Source: Turritopsis dohrnii (Eukaryota; Cnidaria; Hydrozoa; Anthoathecata; Oceaniidae). From it: 64,000 bases of DNA. The position numbers were made by a program, and so were the translations under genes. The DNA is taken from the NCBI GenBank assembly GCA_027922465.2, contig BQMF02000170.1, positions 248,001-312,000 of the forward strand. Reading direction: 5' to 3'. The notes beneath the pieces were generated by a model, which did not search any database, was not told the DNA's origin, and saw only the letters and a program-made list of their open reading frames with translations. This document shows, in pieces, positions 45,350-57,141 of this stretch; position 1 is the first letter of the stretch, and every line of letters begins with the position of its first letter.

Positions 45350-48092
45350 TCTACTTATACTAATTCGCAATCATGTGCAACACATTTAACTTAGAGAGTG
45401 TTTTGTTTTGGTTTTTTTAATGGCCAAAATCTTCTTAATCGTGGTCATATTGCGGCAGTCGGACCTTTTCACACGTGATCACCGTTTCGCCGTTTTTATT
45501 GGTTGCCGAAATCGGACAAACTGTAGTGACGATGTTCGTTGAGATGAAATCCATGTTCATTAATCGTTTGACGAATGAACAGGTCTTTACGAAGGTATTA
45601 TTATAAAACGTTTATTGCTTAACTTTTTGCTTTTCTTTTTTAGATAAATAAAAGAACGTAAGTAAATGTATTATGTTTATTATGTATGTATAGCCGCCAA
45701 GGTGGCGTCGCTCGCCGCCCATATCCACCTGCTCTGTATCACTCTATCAATAAACGTCAAATTTCCTTATAAACTGCTCGTACAACTTGTGCTCAACCAG
45801 AAGCAGATTCGAAGTCACAACCTCTGGTAAAACTTTTATCAGTGTAACAATACACTCAAAGCGTAGAGAGAGAAAACTTCAAATTTTTATTAGCTTTTGT
45901 TTTAAAAAAGTTACGCGCTCTAACATGGGTGTTATCAAACAGGGGGAAAATGGTTTCCCTTCTTAAAAAGTTCACACGGAGGAGAGAAAAAAGGCACGTG
46001 CTAAATGAATAAATAGAATAAAAAAACGTTCGATCAGAACGCTTAACAATTAAAAGAACAAATTAATTTATTAAAAGAAAAGCAAAAAAAAAAACAAAAC
46101 AAAACAAAACATTATGTTTTGATATGATGCTTTTTTTTTTACCTATCGGTTTTTAAACATTTTGATTGCTCAAAAAAAAAGTTCACCCGTCTTTGACAGT
46201 CAGGCAAGAGTTAGTGGCAAACCGAACATATGCTGCCACGTTCTGCCACTGCTGCTTTTTGTCCAAAATGTTTAATCAGTTAGTTTGCTTGTATTTAGTT
46301 GATGTACTGTTTTCAAAGCCATGTCAACGTGGAATATAAAACTAACAATAATGATAAAAACAAAACGTTATTCCTATTAGTTCATCAGCCAAAAAAAGTC
46401 ACGTTCAATTGGGGTTGCAATGTATTTGCTTCGAACTCACGTCGCACACAAAAAAAGAAATAATTTCGCTCACAACTCAATCTTCCTTTTTGCGTGACTT
46501 ACAAACAAACAAACAGACAGACGGAGAATCGGCTATTAATATATAGATTATATAAAATCATACAGAAATGGTTTTTATGTGGAAAACGAATAACAAATAA
46601 CGACTTCACATCCAGCACATGATTCAACGTTTTATTTACTTTGTTTTAGATTAATAAAATAACAGGTAAACAATGTGTATGTATTTAAATGTTTGTTTAC
46701 GTTTTAGTTATGACTATACAGAAGAAAGTGCAGTGAAGAAATGCAGAAAAAAATGATGTTCCTTTACACAGTAATGAATGGTTTTCATTTTAATTTAGTT
46801 TTGAAAGATTAATTAATTGAGTTTTGAATTATGAATAATGAGTTATTCTATCATTTAGTATGTATCTTCGCTGGATGAAAACTGGATGCTGGATGAAAAG
46901 GAACGTGGAAGGAACCAAATTTGTTTTGGTAATGCGCGCTGTAATTTATTTATTTACAAATCAATTAAAAATGGTTCTGATGGCTGTGGAAATGGGTGAA
47001 CGTCTGATGCTGGCTCATTTCACCTAACCATGTATGCCTTTTATTAGATTTTCTATACAATTTAAGATGCTTGATACTTTGTCTATCTGGCTGTGTTCCT
47101 GCCAACTTTTGTTTTTGTTTGCTTCAATATGGTTGCAATGAATGTGATTATTTTAGCTGTTCTTCAACTGAAATATTTCCTTTTATTACATCAGAAAAGA
47201 AAAAGTGTATAAAACAATTAAAGAAATGAAGCATATGGTTAATATATGAATTATGTCCTACAAAAAAGAAGCATTACTGGATGGATTTTTTTCAGTTTAT
47301 ATTTTATCAAAGTTATGCATTATTTGGTGTTTTATGGTATATATGATTGTTTACGTACTATCATGCCTGGGTGTATAAGTTTGGCATTATGTCTTTATTT
47401 GTTGCTTTCTATCTTCTGGGTAAATTTGTGTTTTTAGTTATTGTTTTTAGGATAAATGCGTACTTGAATTTCCTTTTTGTTTTTTGTTTCTTTTTGTTTT
47501 GTTTTCTGTTTTCGTTATTACAATTGAAATATTATTCTTTTAGGCAATAATAAAAAAGCATAAAGAAATGAACTCATGGTTTTTATCATGATGTTGATGG
47601 TTTTGGGAAGAACAGACTATATATCATTTCAAAATTCATTCATGATTGCAGTCCAGTAGTAACTTTGGAACGAAAGAAAAAGTTGGAAGGTATGAATTAA
47701 CATTTTTGTACATTTTTTGTTATTCAATATTTGGTTTTGTACGTCTGGGTAAGCAGTTCTGTGTTGTATATTGCCATTTTTTTACATTAAAGTTACTTCT
47801 CTTCTGCGTATAAATATATATTCTGAGACGTATTGCTATTTGTTTCTGTTTTAAATCTTCTGAATGTCATAACGGAATTAAAAAATTAATGCCTGTAGAA
47901 ACTTTTACACGAGTTAAATTTTGCAACACAACGCATACTGAACATGGGTGGCGAGCGACCCCGCCTGGGATGTTTTTGAGTTGCGATTCTATGATTTATT
48001 CTTTCGTCACGGGGTATGTACACGGGAATGGTTGATTTGACCTAATGTTTTCGAAATTAAGTTCGGTAAAAAGCTTTTACCCGGGATAGTAG
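45350..48092 (+). mobile_element. non-autonomous type-II Helitron with a nested Helitron
   Basis: The 5' end is TCTACTTATACTAATTCGCA at 45350 (after A). The 3' end is the AT-rich hairpin GGTAAAAAGCTTTTACC near 48064-48081 followed by GGGATAGTAG (GTAG in place of CTAG) at 48083-48092. The interior matches the inverse of 57142-59650 along most of its length (for example CAGAAGAAAGTGCAGTGAAG near 46719). A type-I element (45691-46547) sits inside. A second, GC-type terminator near 47941-47975 has lost its CTAG. Confidence 0.78.
45691..46547 (-). mobile_element. non-autonomous type-I Helitron nested in a type-II Helitron
   Basis: Read on the minus strand: 5' TCTATATATTAATAGCCGAT at 46547 (after A), and a 3' GC hairpin (GGGCGGCGAGCGACGCCACC) ending at 45691 with CTAT where CTAG is usual. 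No protein. Confidence 0.82.
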
Positions 48093-48671
48093 TCTTATTA
48101 TACTAATTGGTGTTGTGCATACCACTTTTATTTTAGATAGTGATATATTTAACTAAATTTTACGTAGGATTTCTATACTGTCAATGCAAAACCACGTAGA
48201 GGCGAGAACGTTTTTTTCTTTGTAATGACGTCAGAATCTACTGAGTCATTAATCTGACGTCAGTATTTTTTAATCAGTACAAAGAACAACTTTTATACGC
48301 TTACACGGAACACGGGTTCATTTTCGAAATAAAAAATTTTTGGGGAAATATCTCGAGAACCAATGGGGATAACTGATGTTTTTAGGGTCCGCAATACAGG
48401 TGATGGGGTGACGCAGCATTTGGGCCTAAATTTTATTTGGTACTGTACCTATGACGTCATCAAAATCTTTGATCAACGATAGCTCCGCAACGGTTGATCA
48501 TAGCGAAGCGATCCCATACATATTTTTGCTCAGTTTTTCGAGCTCTATAACATAGATACACTTTCCACTTATGATTCCATGGTTTAATTTTTCGTCACCT
48601 CATCTCATCACAGAACTTACGCAAAACGTTTTCGAAATTAAACCCGTAAAAACATTTACGCGAGAAACTAA
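48093..48671 (+). mobile_element. short type-II Helitron in a tandem array
   Basis: TCTTATTATACTAATTGGTG starts at 48093, with no base between it and the preceding terminator. It ends with GTAAAAACATTTAC, then CTAA at 48668-48671. The interior contains GTGACGCAGCATTTGGGCC and GACGTCATCAAAATC, shared with 54080-54160. Confidence 0.75.
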
Positions 48672-49519
48672 TCTATATATTAATAGCCGATTCTCCGTCA
48701 GTTTGTTTGTTTATTCGTTTGTTTATATGTAACGCAAAATGGTAGATTGAGTTGTGAGCGAAATTATTTCTTTCTTTGTGTGCGACGTGAGTTCGAAGCA
48801 AATACATTGCAACCCCAATCGAACGTGACTTTTTTTGGCTGATGAACTAATAGGAATAACGTTTTTTTTATCATGATTGTTAGTTTTATATTCCATGATA
48901 GCTTGGCTTTGAAAACAGTACATCAACTAAATACAAAGAAACTAACTGATGAAACATTTTGGACAAAAAGCAGCAGTGGCAGAACGTGGCAGCATGTTCG
49001 GTTTGTCACTAACTCTTGCCTGACTGTCTGAGATGGGTGAACTTTTTTTTTGAGCAATCACAATGTTTAAAATCCGATAGGTAAAAAAAGGGTATCATAT
49101 CAAAACAAAATGGTTTTTATTGCTTTTCTTTTAATAAATTAGTTTCTTCTTTAAATTAAGCGTTCTGATTGAACGTTTTTTTATTCTATTTATTCATTTA
49201 GCATGTGCCTTTTTTCTCTCCTCCGTGTGAACTTTTTAAGAAGAGAAACCATTTTCCCCCTCATGGTAGGACCCATGTTAGAGCGCGCAACTTTTTAACT
49301 TTTTAACTTTTTAACTTTTTAGAGCGCGTAACTTTTTCTTCCAACGTTTTGAGTGTATTGTTACACTGATAAAAGATTGGTTTTACCAGAGGTTGTGACT
49401 TCGAATCTGCTTCTGGTTGAACACAAGTTGTACGAGCCGTTTATAAGGAAATTTGTCATTTATTGAGTGATACAGAGCAGGTGGACATGGGCGGCGAGCA
49501 ATGCCGCCTTTGCAGCTAG
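48672..49519 (+). mobile_element. type-I non-autonomous Helitron in a tandem array
   Basis: TCTATATATTAATAGCCGAT at 48672 directly follows the CTAA of the previous element. The GC hairpin and CTAG end at 49519. At 848 bp it is close to the apparent full length of the family. Confidence 0.85.
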
Positions 49520-50802
49520 TCTATATATTAATAACCAATTTAAAAAATTTTAACCAGTTTAAAAACTAAAGCTTTCCTTGCCCGACAGATGAAAATGGTG
49601 TGTCATGAAACAAAGTGTTTTTTTGTTTTTCTCCTTCTGTGTGATCTTTTTAAGAAGAGAAACCATTTCCCCCCTTACGTTTGACAGCACCCATGTTAGA
49701 GCGCCTAACTTTTTTAAAACAAAAGCTAAGGCCATAGTTATTTAATACTTCGTTCAGCGTAACCCGCCCGCATTATGATTTTTCGGACAAATAATGCGCA
49801 TTAAAATACATTATTTTTACAACTTAAAGCATCTTTAAAAAACTCAACTAAAACAAAACAAAACAAAAACATTATAGAGGAACCTCGTCACGTACATTAC
49901 GATGCTTACGTGAAAGGAACCTCGCCATTGATAATGTTTTAATATATGTTTCTATGACTCCTCGGAGTTTTATGCCCTGGTTTCGTAAATCTTTCCTCTG
50001 TCATTACAAACGGAATTGTAAATAGATCTTCAAATCAAATTCATCGGAACAACGGTTGTTCAAAAATTTTGATTTCATTTTTTTTGTATAACCAGCAGTT
50101 TTGAATTTTTTACATGTTAGAGACGTATAAAGAAATTGAAATCGGCACAACAATTTATTATAAAGAAGAAATAATATTTCTTTTATGAAAAAGAAGAATA
50201 AAACTACGTCATCAACATAAGTGGTGACTGAAATTTTAGAATAATATAATCGTCTTGAACATAAACGTTGCTAAGATACATGTCGCGACGTGACTTTCTT
50301 TTACTTGACTGTCTAGACAAATGTAAGTATATCGTGAAGTGAAAAAAAGAAACAAACACACCTAATGTATTTAACGAAAATAAATAGACATTGGCTCGTT
50401 AATATTATGTAATACTTCATAACATTTATGAAAAGGTCTGTTCTAAAATCCGCCTTATAGTACATTATCGTTAAAAAATGGGTATTGTATGTCATTATTT
50501 CGTTTGCAAAATAATGCATAATGAATAATGCCCGCATTCCGCATCACTATTTTTCTTAAGTCTGTTACGCTGAACGAAGTATTAAATAACTATGGCCTAA
50601 TAAAAAGTTGTTTTCTCTCTCTACGTTTTGAGTGTATTGTTACACTGATAAAAAATTCGTTTTACCAGAGGTTGTGACTTCGAATCTGCTTCTGGTTGAG
50701 CACAAGTTGTACAAGCGGTTTAGAAGGAAATTTGACGTTTATTGATAGAGTGATACAGAGCAGGTGGACATGGGCGGGGAGCGACACCGCCTTGGCAGCT
50801 AG
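49520..50802 (+). mobile_element. type-I non-autonomous Helitron, internally deleted, with a MITE insert
   Basis: It starts TCTATATATTAATAACC at 49520, directly after the CTAG of its neighbour, and ends with a GC hairpin and CTAG at 50799-50802. Without the 868-bp insert at 49730-50597 it is only about 410 bp. Confidence 0.82.
49730..50597. mobile_element. 868-bp Harbinger-like non-autonomous element
   Basis: GGCCATAGTTATTTAATACT at 49730 is repeated inverted at the right end (ending 50597), with about 34 bp perfect. TAA is duplicated at 49727-49729 and 50598-50600. Related Helitrons (near 55020) show the empty site. A 3-bp TWA duplication is the PIF/Harbinger signature. The internal open frame at 50313-50537 has no recognisable content. 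Confidence 0.85.
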
Positions 50803-52130
50803 TTAATATATATAATTATAATTAATATGTTAAATATAAATATATACAAATGATTTTGCTTACTTTCAGTGTTTTGAATAGGAAATTTTTGCTCTTAATA
50901 GTTTGTTTGTTGGTTTTACTATTGCAGGTGTATAAGGCATTATCAATTAGACCAATCACTATTATATGGTTGTGGGAACATCTGGTATATATTTATACTT
51001 GAAACAATGAACTGCTGAACCAAGACAGGAGTAACACATGTGGCGTGTCTGGCATTTCCAGCATATATGTGGTTAGAGACTAATACTATCAAGAAACATT
51101 CAAAATGTTTTTTATCTATCATTTGAAAGGAACATGTGATGGAAATATCTCAAACTATAAATATTTATTAAATACTGGAGGGGCTGGTTAAACAACTTCT
51201 TTTGTAAATATCATCTTGGACTCAAGAATCCCTTGAAAAAGAATAAAGATGAATTTAAGGTATCAATAATGTGAATTATTAACGACAAATAGTTTCCAGG
51301 CCCTTTTTCATTTTCAAGTCAAATCAAAACTAAACAAAATTTCATTTGCAACTCATATTACCTTAATGAAAGAAATTTTCACGAGAATTTAATTTCGTGG
51401 ATGGTAAAACTTATTATTTCAAAACAGAATAATTGTATTAATAAAAAACCTTGAAGAAACCATTACTCCCCTACTGTACTATTTTAAAGGAGACGAAACA
51501 TACCCAATACCTAAAATCAACGATTTTGTTTCATGTATAGATGTATGAAGAAATACTGATGTTCAATTTTGTAATATGTGAATTTAATTTTAATTTTGAA
51601 AGCCAATTTTGAAAAATTTCACAGGAATTTAATTTCACAGATTTCAGTTAAATCCGCAAATTTTTCTTTACACGAAAACTTCTTCATTTAAGGTAGAAAA
51701 GGTTTGTAAAAACTACATTAAACAATTTGAAACAATGTACACATGAATTGTGGGAGCTAAAATATATCTATATAGTCAGGGCGTTATGGGCAAAAAAATG
51801 CGCCAGCAAGATGGACATTCCAAAACCTACTTTGACGGCTTCCTATGCATCTGAAGATCTAAAAAAATTTTACTGGCCATTGTGAAAGTGCTTATTGCGC
51901 CCACCCAGGAGGATTAAAAATAAGCGCCCATATTGTGACGTCATAAGAGGGTGTTGAAATTTAAGAGTCACTCATAAATCGAAAAAAAAATGATTTAATC
52001 GGTAGATCTTTGAAAAGTAAGATGAGAATGTTTACTTCATATAATTACAAAAGACAAGAATGTTATTGTGATTCGAGCGTTTCTATTTTACGCCCTTTGT
52101 ATTCATTATTTTACTATATATGACTTAAAA
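50803..52130. other. AT-rich stretch with a decayed MITE copy
   Basis: At 51358-51697 TTACCTTAATGAAAGAAATT and the inverted end TTCTTCATTTAAGGTA mark an old copy of the TTCGCG-rich MITE of 26562-26939. The rest, including a GCGCCCA-rich patch near 51780-51930, has no supported gene. Confidence 0.55.
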
Positions 52131-53062
52131 TTAATATAGATTGTCATTATCAGTTTCAAATTCATTTTCATCTTCGTCTAATTCTTCTTGTTCTTGTTCT
52201 TTTTCTTCTTCTTCTTCTTGTTCTTCTTCTTCATCACCATCATCATCATTGTCGCCTTCTTCTTCATCAGAACTGTCACCATTATCCTTTACACATCTAC
52301 CATTTTCACAAGCATCACAGCGGCATAAGTCGGTGCATTTCAGTCCATGATTTTTACATAGACACCCTTGGTTGTTACACGAAGATTTCTTGCAATTGCA
52401 AGACACTAGTTCCAATAACTCTGGAGGGGCTGGTTTTCTCAGCATCCACTGAATATCCAAACCTCCGTCCGGTTTTAAACTCCAGCCATAACCATCAGAA
52501 GTTGGCGTATCAGGGAAACACACCAAAGCCCTCTTCACAACAGCAGTAGCGTACGAAACACGTTTGCAGTGGCAAAGAAGTGCGTCTCTCGTCGGTGGAA
52601 GTTGCTGAGGATCAGGTGTTTTCCCTTTTGAGCAAAACTTCATGTACCTGGCTTCATTTACATTTGAACACTTTTGAACGTATAGTTTACAAACGAATTC
52701 TTCAAGTACTGGAAAAAGTTGTACGTCAAATGTAAATGAATCACCGAACTTTGAAAATGCTTCCATGAACGCATCTGTTTTTCTTAGAAGTTTGAATGCC
52801 TTCACCTTTCCGATTCCAAGGAATGCACTCGTGTAGTCAAGGCATGCAATGATGGTAATACATGACAACATTGTAATCCGAGTTCAGATCCGAGTTCAAT
52901 AGCCTTCAAGGTCTTTGGGTGCGTGTAGTTATCATAGCACTTCTGGTGAAATTTAGCTTCTTGACATTCATTTGCACTTTTTAACAACTCAATAATTGCT
53001 TGATCGTTTCTGATTTCACTAAATAGATCAAGAGAAATTGTTTTGTTCACAAGAATTTCCAC
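52131..53062 (-). pseudogene. CXC (tesmin/TSO1-like) domain protein with acidic tail, broken
   Basis: Segment 53062-52802 has RNDQAIIELLKSANECQEA and KFHQKCYDNYTH, an N-terminal Cys/His region. It ends after LPSLHALT. The frame then shifts near 52860 and continues in 52871-52131 with CLDYTSAFLGIGKVKAF, a helical block with EEFVCKLY, LPPTRDALLCHCKR, GYGWSLKPDGGLDIQWM, and the Cys-rich CNCKKSSCNNQGCLC, ending in about 45 mostly Asp/Glu residues. This layout is known to me from multicopy invertebrate proteins in which a PIN/FEN-like GCDYTxAF segment precedes the CXC-like motif. The expected PIN-like middle is missing here. Function unknown; possibly element-borne. Confidence 0.6.
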
Positions 53063-53422
53063 AAATATATCTCTTACCTTGCTTTCTTAACTTTCTCCAG
53101 TGCATTTTCTGTAAATTTACGTAGACGATCTTAGAGTTTGCAACGAAATATACAAATACTTGAATCAACCTTTTTTGGAGAAAAGCAAAGTTTCAATCGC
53201 TTTTGTTTCTCCATTTTTGCATTTCGAACTTTCCCGCTTTTCAGTTTGTTTACATTTAACAACGCGCTCCATCGAAGAAATAATTTCTGAATCAGGGGGT
53301 GTTTACTTTTTCATGTAATATTTTCTAACTATCATTATATAATAGTTAAAAAAATTAAAAAATAAAACAAATTATCTTAAAGATATAATACTTTTTATAA
53401 GACTGATCGCGAAAAGAATTTA

Positions 53423-53808
53423 GTGTTGGTTTTAATTTGCTCCGATTTACTTTTTATTTTACCCCCTGACAAAAATAAGGTGCTCTTTCTTTCTGTAAAC
53501 AATGAAGGTTTCTTTAATTGTCAAAAAGTTGAAAAAAGAACTAAGCAAATTCTCAACTCTAACTCAGGAGAATCATTCTCTACTAAATGTCCTGTCTGTT
53601 TTAAGAAAGCAAAAGCAAAGTCGAAAATCAGAAAAATGATCCCATGTTACTCTTGTCACTCTCTTGTTCATAGAAAATGCAGTGAACTGTCTTGCAGTGA
53701 CCTGACTGAATTAAACAATGTCAATCTTTGGCAATGCAAAACTTGTTTATCTGACAAATTTCCGTTCTCTCACACAACAGAACTTGATTTACTTGGTTTA
53801 AGTTTCAA
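53423..53808 (+). pseudogene. LINE ORF, N-terminal PHD-type zinc finger
   Basis: The frame has CPVCFKKAKAKSKIR, MIPCYSCHSLVHRKCSEL and LWQCKTCLS, the C4HC3 spacing of a PHD/ESD-like finger found at the start of some CR1-group proteins. It is cut after the Phe-Asn region by the Helitron starting at 53809. The frame resumes in phase at 55228 with YNCHCKKNFIPTKDPK and ITDDHFGPDPDNSTE up to 55357. Confidence 0.78.
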
Positions 53809-55227
53809 TCTTATTATAATAATCCGCGATTGTGCATACCACTTTTATTTTAGAGAGTGATATATTTAGTTTAAATTTACGGTCATCGTCCTCTTATGTG
53901 CACGTAAAACCACGTAGAGGCGAGAGACACTTTTTTCACGATCATTCCAAAAGCACGTGGCATCATTTCAGCTTTTTATGATCACGGGGAATCATTGCAT
54001 TGCATCCCCAATCGAACGCGATGTTTTTGGGGAAATATCTCAAGAACCAATAGGGATAACTGACGTTTTTTGGGGTCAGCGATACGGGTGATGGGGTGAC
54101 GCATCATTTGGGCCTAAATTTTATTTGGTACTGCGGATATGACGTCATCGAAATCTTTGATCAGCGATATCTCTCTAACAGTTGGTCGTAGCGAAATGAT
54201 CCCATACATTTTTTTGATCAGTTTTTCGAGCTCTACAACATGGTTACATTTTCCGTTTCCAATTCCTAAATTGAAATTTTCATCACGGGGATCGTTCATG
54301 GGAAATGCGATTTTGACCCATCCTTTTCGAAGTTAAGTTCGGTAAAAAGTTTTTACCCGGGATACTATATATTAATAATAGCCGATTCTCTGTCTGTCTG
54401 TTTGTTTGTTTGTTTGTAAGTCATGCAAAATGGTAGATTGAGGTGTGAGCGAAATTATTTCTTTTTTTGTGTGCGACGTGAGTTCGAAACAAATACATTA
54501 CAACCCCAATCGATCGTGACATTTTTTGGCTGGTGAAACAATAGAGATAACGTTTTGTTTTTATTATTATTGTTAGTTTTATATTCCAAGGACCACCGTT
54601 GACTTGGCTTTGAAAACAATGCATCAACTAAATACAAAGAAACTAACTGATTAAACATTTTGGACAAGGAGCAGTAGTGGCAGAACGTGGCAGCATGTGC
54701 AGTTTGCCAGTGTATCCTAACGCTTTCGTGACTGTCTGAGACAGGTGAACTTTTTTTCGAGCAATTAAAATGTTTAAAAACCGATAGGTGAAAAAAGAGT
54801 ATCATATCAAAACAAAATGTTTTGTTTTTTTGCTTTTCTTTTAATAAATTAATTTCTTCTTTTAATTGTTAAGCGTTCTGATCGAACGTTTTTTTTACTC
54901 TATTTATTCATTTAGCACGTGCCTTTTTTCTCTCCTCCGTGTGAACTTTTTAAGAAGAGAAACCATTTACCCCTTACATTTGATAGCACCCATGTTAGAG
55001 CGCGTAACTTTTTTAAAACAAAAGTTAATAAAAAGTTGAAGTTTTGTCTCTATACGTTTTGAGTGTATTGTTACACTGATAAAAGATTGGTTTTATCAGA
55101 GGTTGTGACTTCGAATCTGCTTCTGGTTTAACACAAGTTGTACAAGCCATTTATAAGGAAATTTAACGTTTATTGATAGAGTGATACAGAGCAGGCAGGC
55201 GGCAAGCGACGCCGCCTTGGCAGCTAG
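53809..55227 (+). mobile_element. composite Helitron: type-II 5' half joined to a type-I 3' half
   Basis: The 5' end is TCTTATTATAATAATCCGCG at 53809 (after A). At about 54346-54367 the type-II terminator (GGTAAAAAGTTTTTACCC, GGGATACTA) fuses into a type-I start (TATATATTAATAATAGCCG). The element ends in a type-I GC hairpin and CTAG at 55224-55227 (before T). The LINE frame rejoins across 53808/55228, which shows that the 1,419-bp composite inserted as one unit. Confidence 0.85.
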
Positions 55228-55357
55228 TTCTAACTATAACTGTCATTGTAAAAAGAATTTTATCCCCACAAAAGACCCTAAACTGAAGTTGGTTTTAAAT
55301 AATTTTCAACAAATAACTGATGACCACTTTGGTCCAGATCCAGATAATAGTACTGAA

Positions 55358-56258
55358 CTAGCCGCCAAGGCGGCGTCGCTCGCCGCCCATGTGCACCTGC
55401 TCTGTGTGTCACCCCGGAGACCCCCATAAACCTCATATTTCCTGAAAAAACGGCTCGTACAACTTGTGTTCAGCCAGAAGCAGATTCGAAATCAAATATC
55501 AAATATCAGTTTAAACAATGGTTCCAAAAAACCCCAGATTTCATGATGTGTTACTTATTTATTTTTTAAAACAATCGCTGATCAGTACAACAATACACTC
55601 AAAACGTATTAACTTTTGTTTTAAAAAAGTTACGCGCTCTAACATGGGTGCTATCAAACGTAAGGGGGAAATGGTTTCTCTTCTTAAAAAGATCACACGG
55701 GAGGAGAGAAAAAAAGGCACGTGCTAAAAGAATAAAGTGAATAAAAAAAACGTTCGATCTGATATAAAATAAAAAGATTAAAAGAAATCGATTAAAACAA
55801 ATTAAGACAACTATTATGACAAAAGCAAAAAAAAAATATTTTGTTTTATGATACTCTTTTTTTACCTATAGGTTTTTAAAATTTTGATTGCTCGAAAAAA
55901 AGTTCACCCGTCTCAGACAGTCAGGCAAGGATACGTTTGGATACACTGGCAAACCGAACATGCTACCACGTTCTGCCACGGCTGCTTTTTGTCCAAAATG
56001 TTTTATCAATTAGTTTCTTTTGTATTTAGTTTTCAAAGCCAAGTCAACGTGGAATATAAAACTAACAAAATAATAAAAACGAAACGTTATTCCTATTAGT
56101 TCATCAGCCAAAAAAAGTCACGTTCGATTGGGATTGCAATGTATTTGTTTCGAACTCACGTCGCACACAGAAAAAGAAATAATTTCGCTAACAACTCAAT
56201 CTACCATTTTGCGTGACAGACAGACAAACAAACGGAGAATCGGCTATTAATATATAGA
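55358..56258 (-). mobile_element. type-I non-autonomous Helitron in the LINE
   Basis: On the minus strand: 5' TCTATATATTAATAGCCGAT at 56258 and GC hairpin plus CTAG at 55361-55358. The LINE frame rejoins from GAA (55355-55357) to AGC (56259). The base before the 5' TC is T, not the usual A. Confidence 0.85.
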
Positions 56259-57141
56259 AGCTTTTACGAGTTGTCGCCATCCTTTGGATACTATGATATT
56301 CACGATTTTCACAAGTTGGTTCAGAAGTCCCCAAAAGACCACCTTTGTAACTTCTCAATATTACATTCAAACATCCAGTCAATTATGCATAATTTTGATG
56401 ATCTGGAATTACTTTTACATGACTTAGGACCTCACAAATTTCATGTCATTGCACTCACTGAAGCATGGAATCCATCTTCTAAAAAAACAACTTTTCGGCC
56501 AGGCATACTAGATGGATATCATAAATATATAGGTACTGCAGGGACAACTTTGAAAGGAGGATGTGGGTTTTATATAAAAAATGAATTAAATTTTTCAGAG
56601 AGACCTGATCTAGACGTTTCTTTCTATGATGATCAAAATGAATTTCAATTTAAGTGGATAGAAATTTTAAACAAAAAAATGTACAATATCATAGTAGGAG
56701 TTTGCTATAGACACCCTAAAAAGACCTCAAACGATTCCTTTTATAATAATTTAAAAGAAATTCTACAGACTATGAGTAAGGAGAATAAATTAATATTTAT
56801 TACAGGCGATTTTAATTATGACCTTCTTAACCAGGAAAAAAATAAACACTGTAAAGCCTTTTTTGATCTGATGCTCTGTAACTTTTTCCAGCCTTGTATT
56901 CTTGAACCTACAAGGTGTGTACCAGGTTCAAGGCCATCACTCATTGATAATATATTCATCAATTCCATTGAGAAAAAGGTAATATGTGGCAATCTTACAT
57001 CTAAACTTTCAGATCATATGCCTAATTTTGTGATAATCAATGAACTAATTCCTAAACAAGCCAGTATTAAAAAACAGGTGAGGTGTTTTACAAACTTCGT
57101 AGAAAATGCTTTCAAAGAAGATGTAAGTAACATAAAATTAA
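56259..57141 (+). pseudogene. LINE apurinic-type endonuclease domain
   Basis: The domain nicks target DNA for target-primed reverse transcription. Motifs in order: LHSNIQSI (Asn), VIALTEAWNP (Glu), GGCGFYIKN, VGVCYRHP (Tyr), FITGDFNYD (Asp, Asn), EPTRC, SLIDNIF and KLSDHMPN (Asp, His). All expected catalytic positions are kept and no lesion is seen within the domain. The frame is interrupted at 57141 by the third Helitron and resumes at 59651. Confidence 0.88.

Noticed and set aside
46560..47560. Hydrophobic plus-strand frames near 47246-47550
   Set aside because: They lie in a non-coding Helitron interior and result from T-rich sequence.
50313..50537. Possible gene within the Harbinger-like element
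   Set aside because: Low-complexity hydrophobic frame with no motif; the element is non-coding.
52141..52350. Plus-strand Ser-rich reading frame
   Set aside because: It is the antisense shadow of the acidic tail of the CXC gene.
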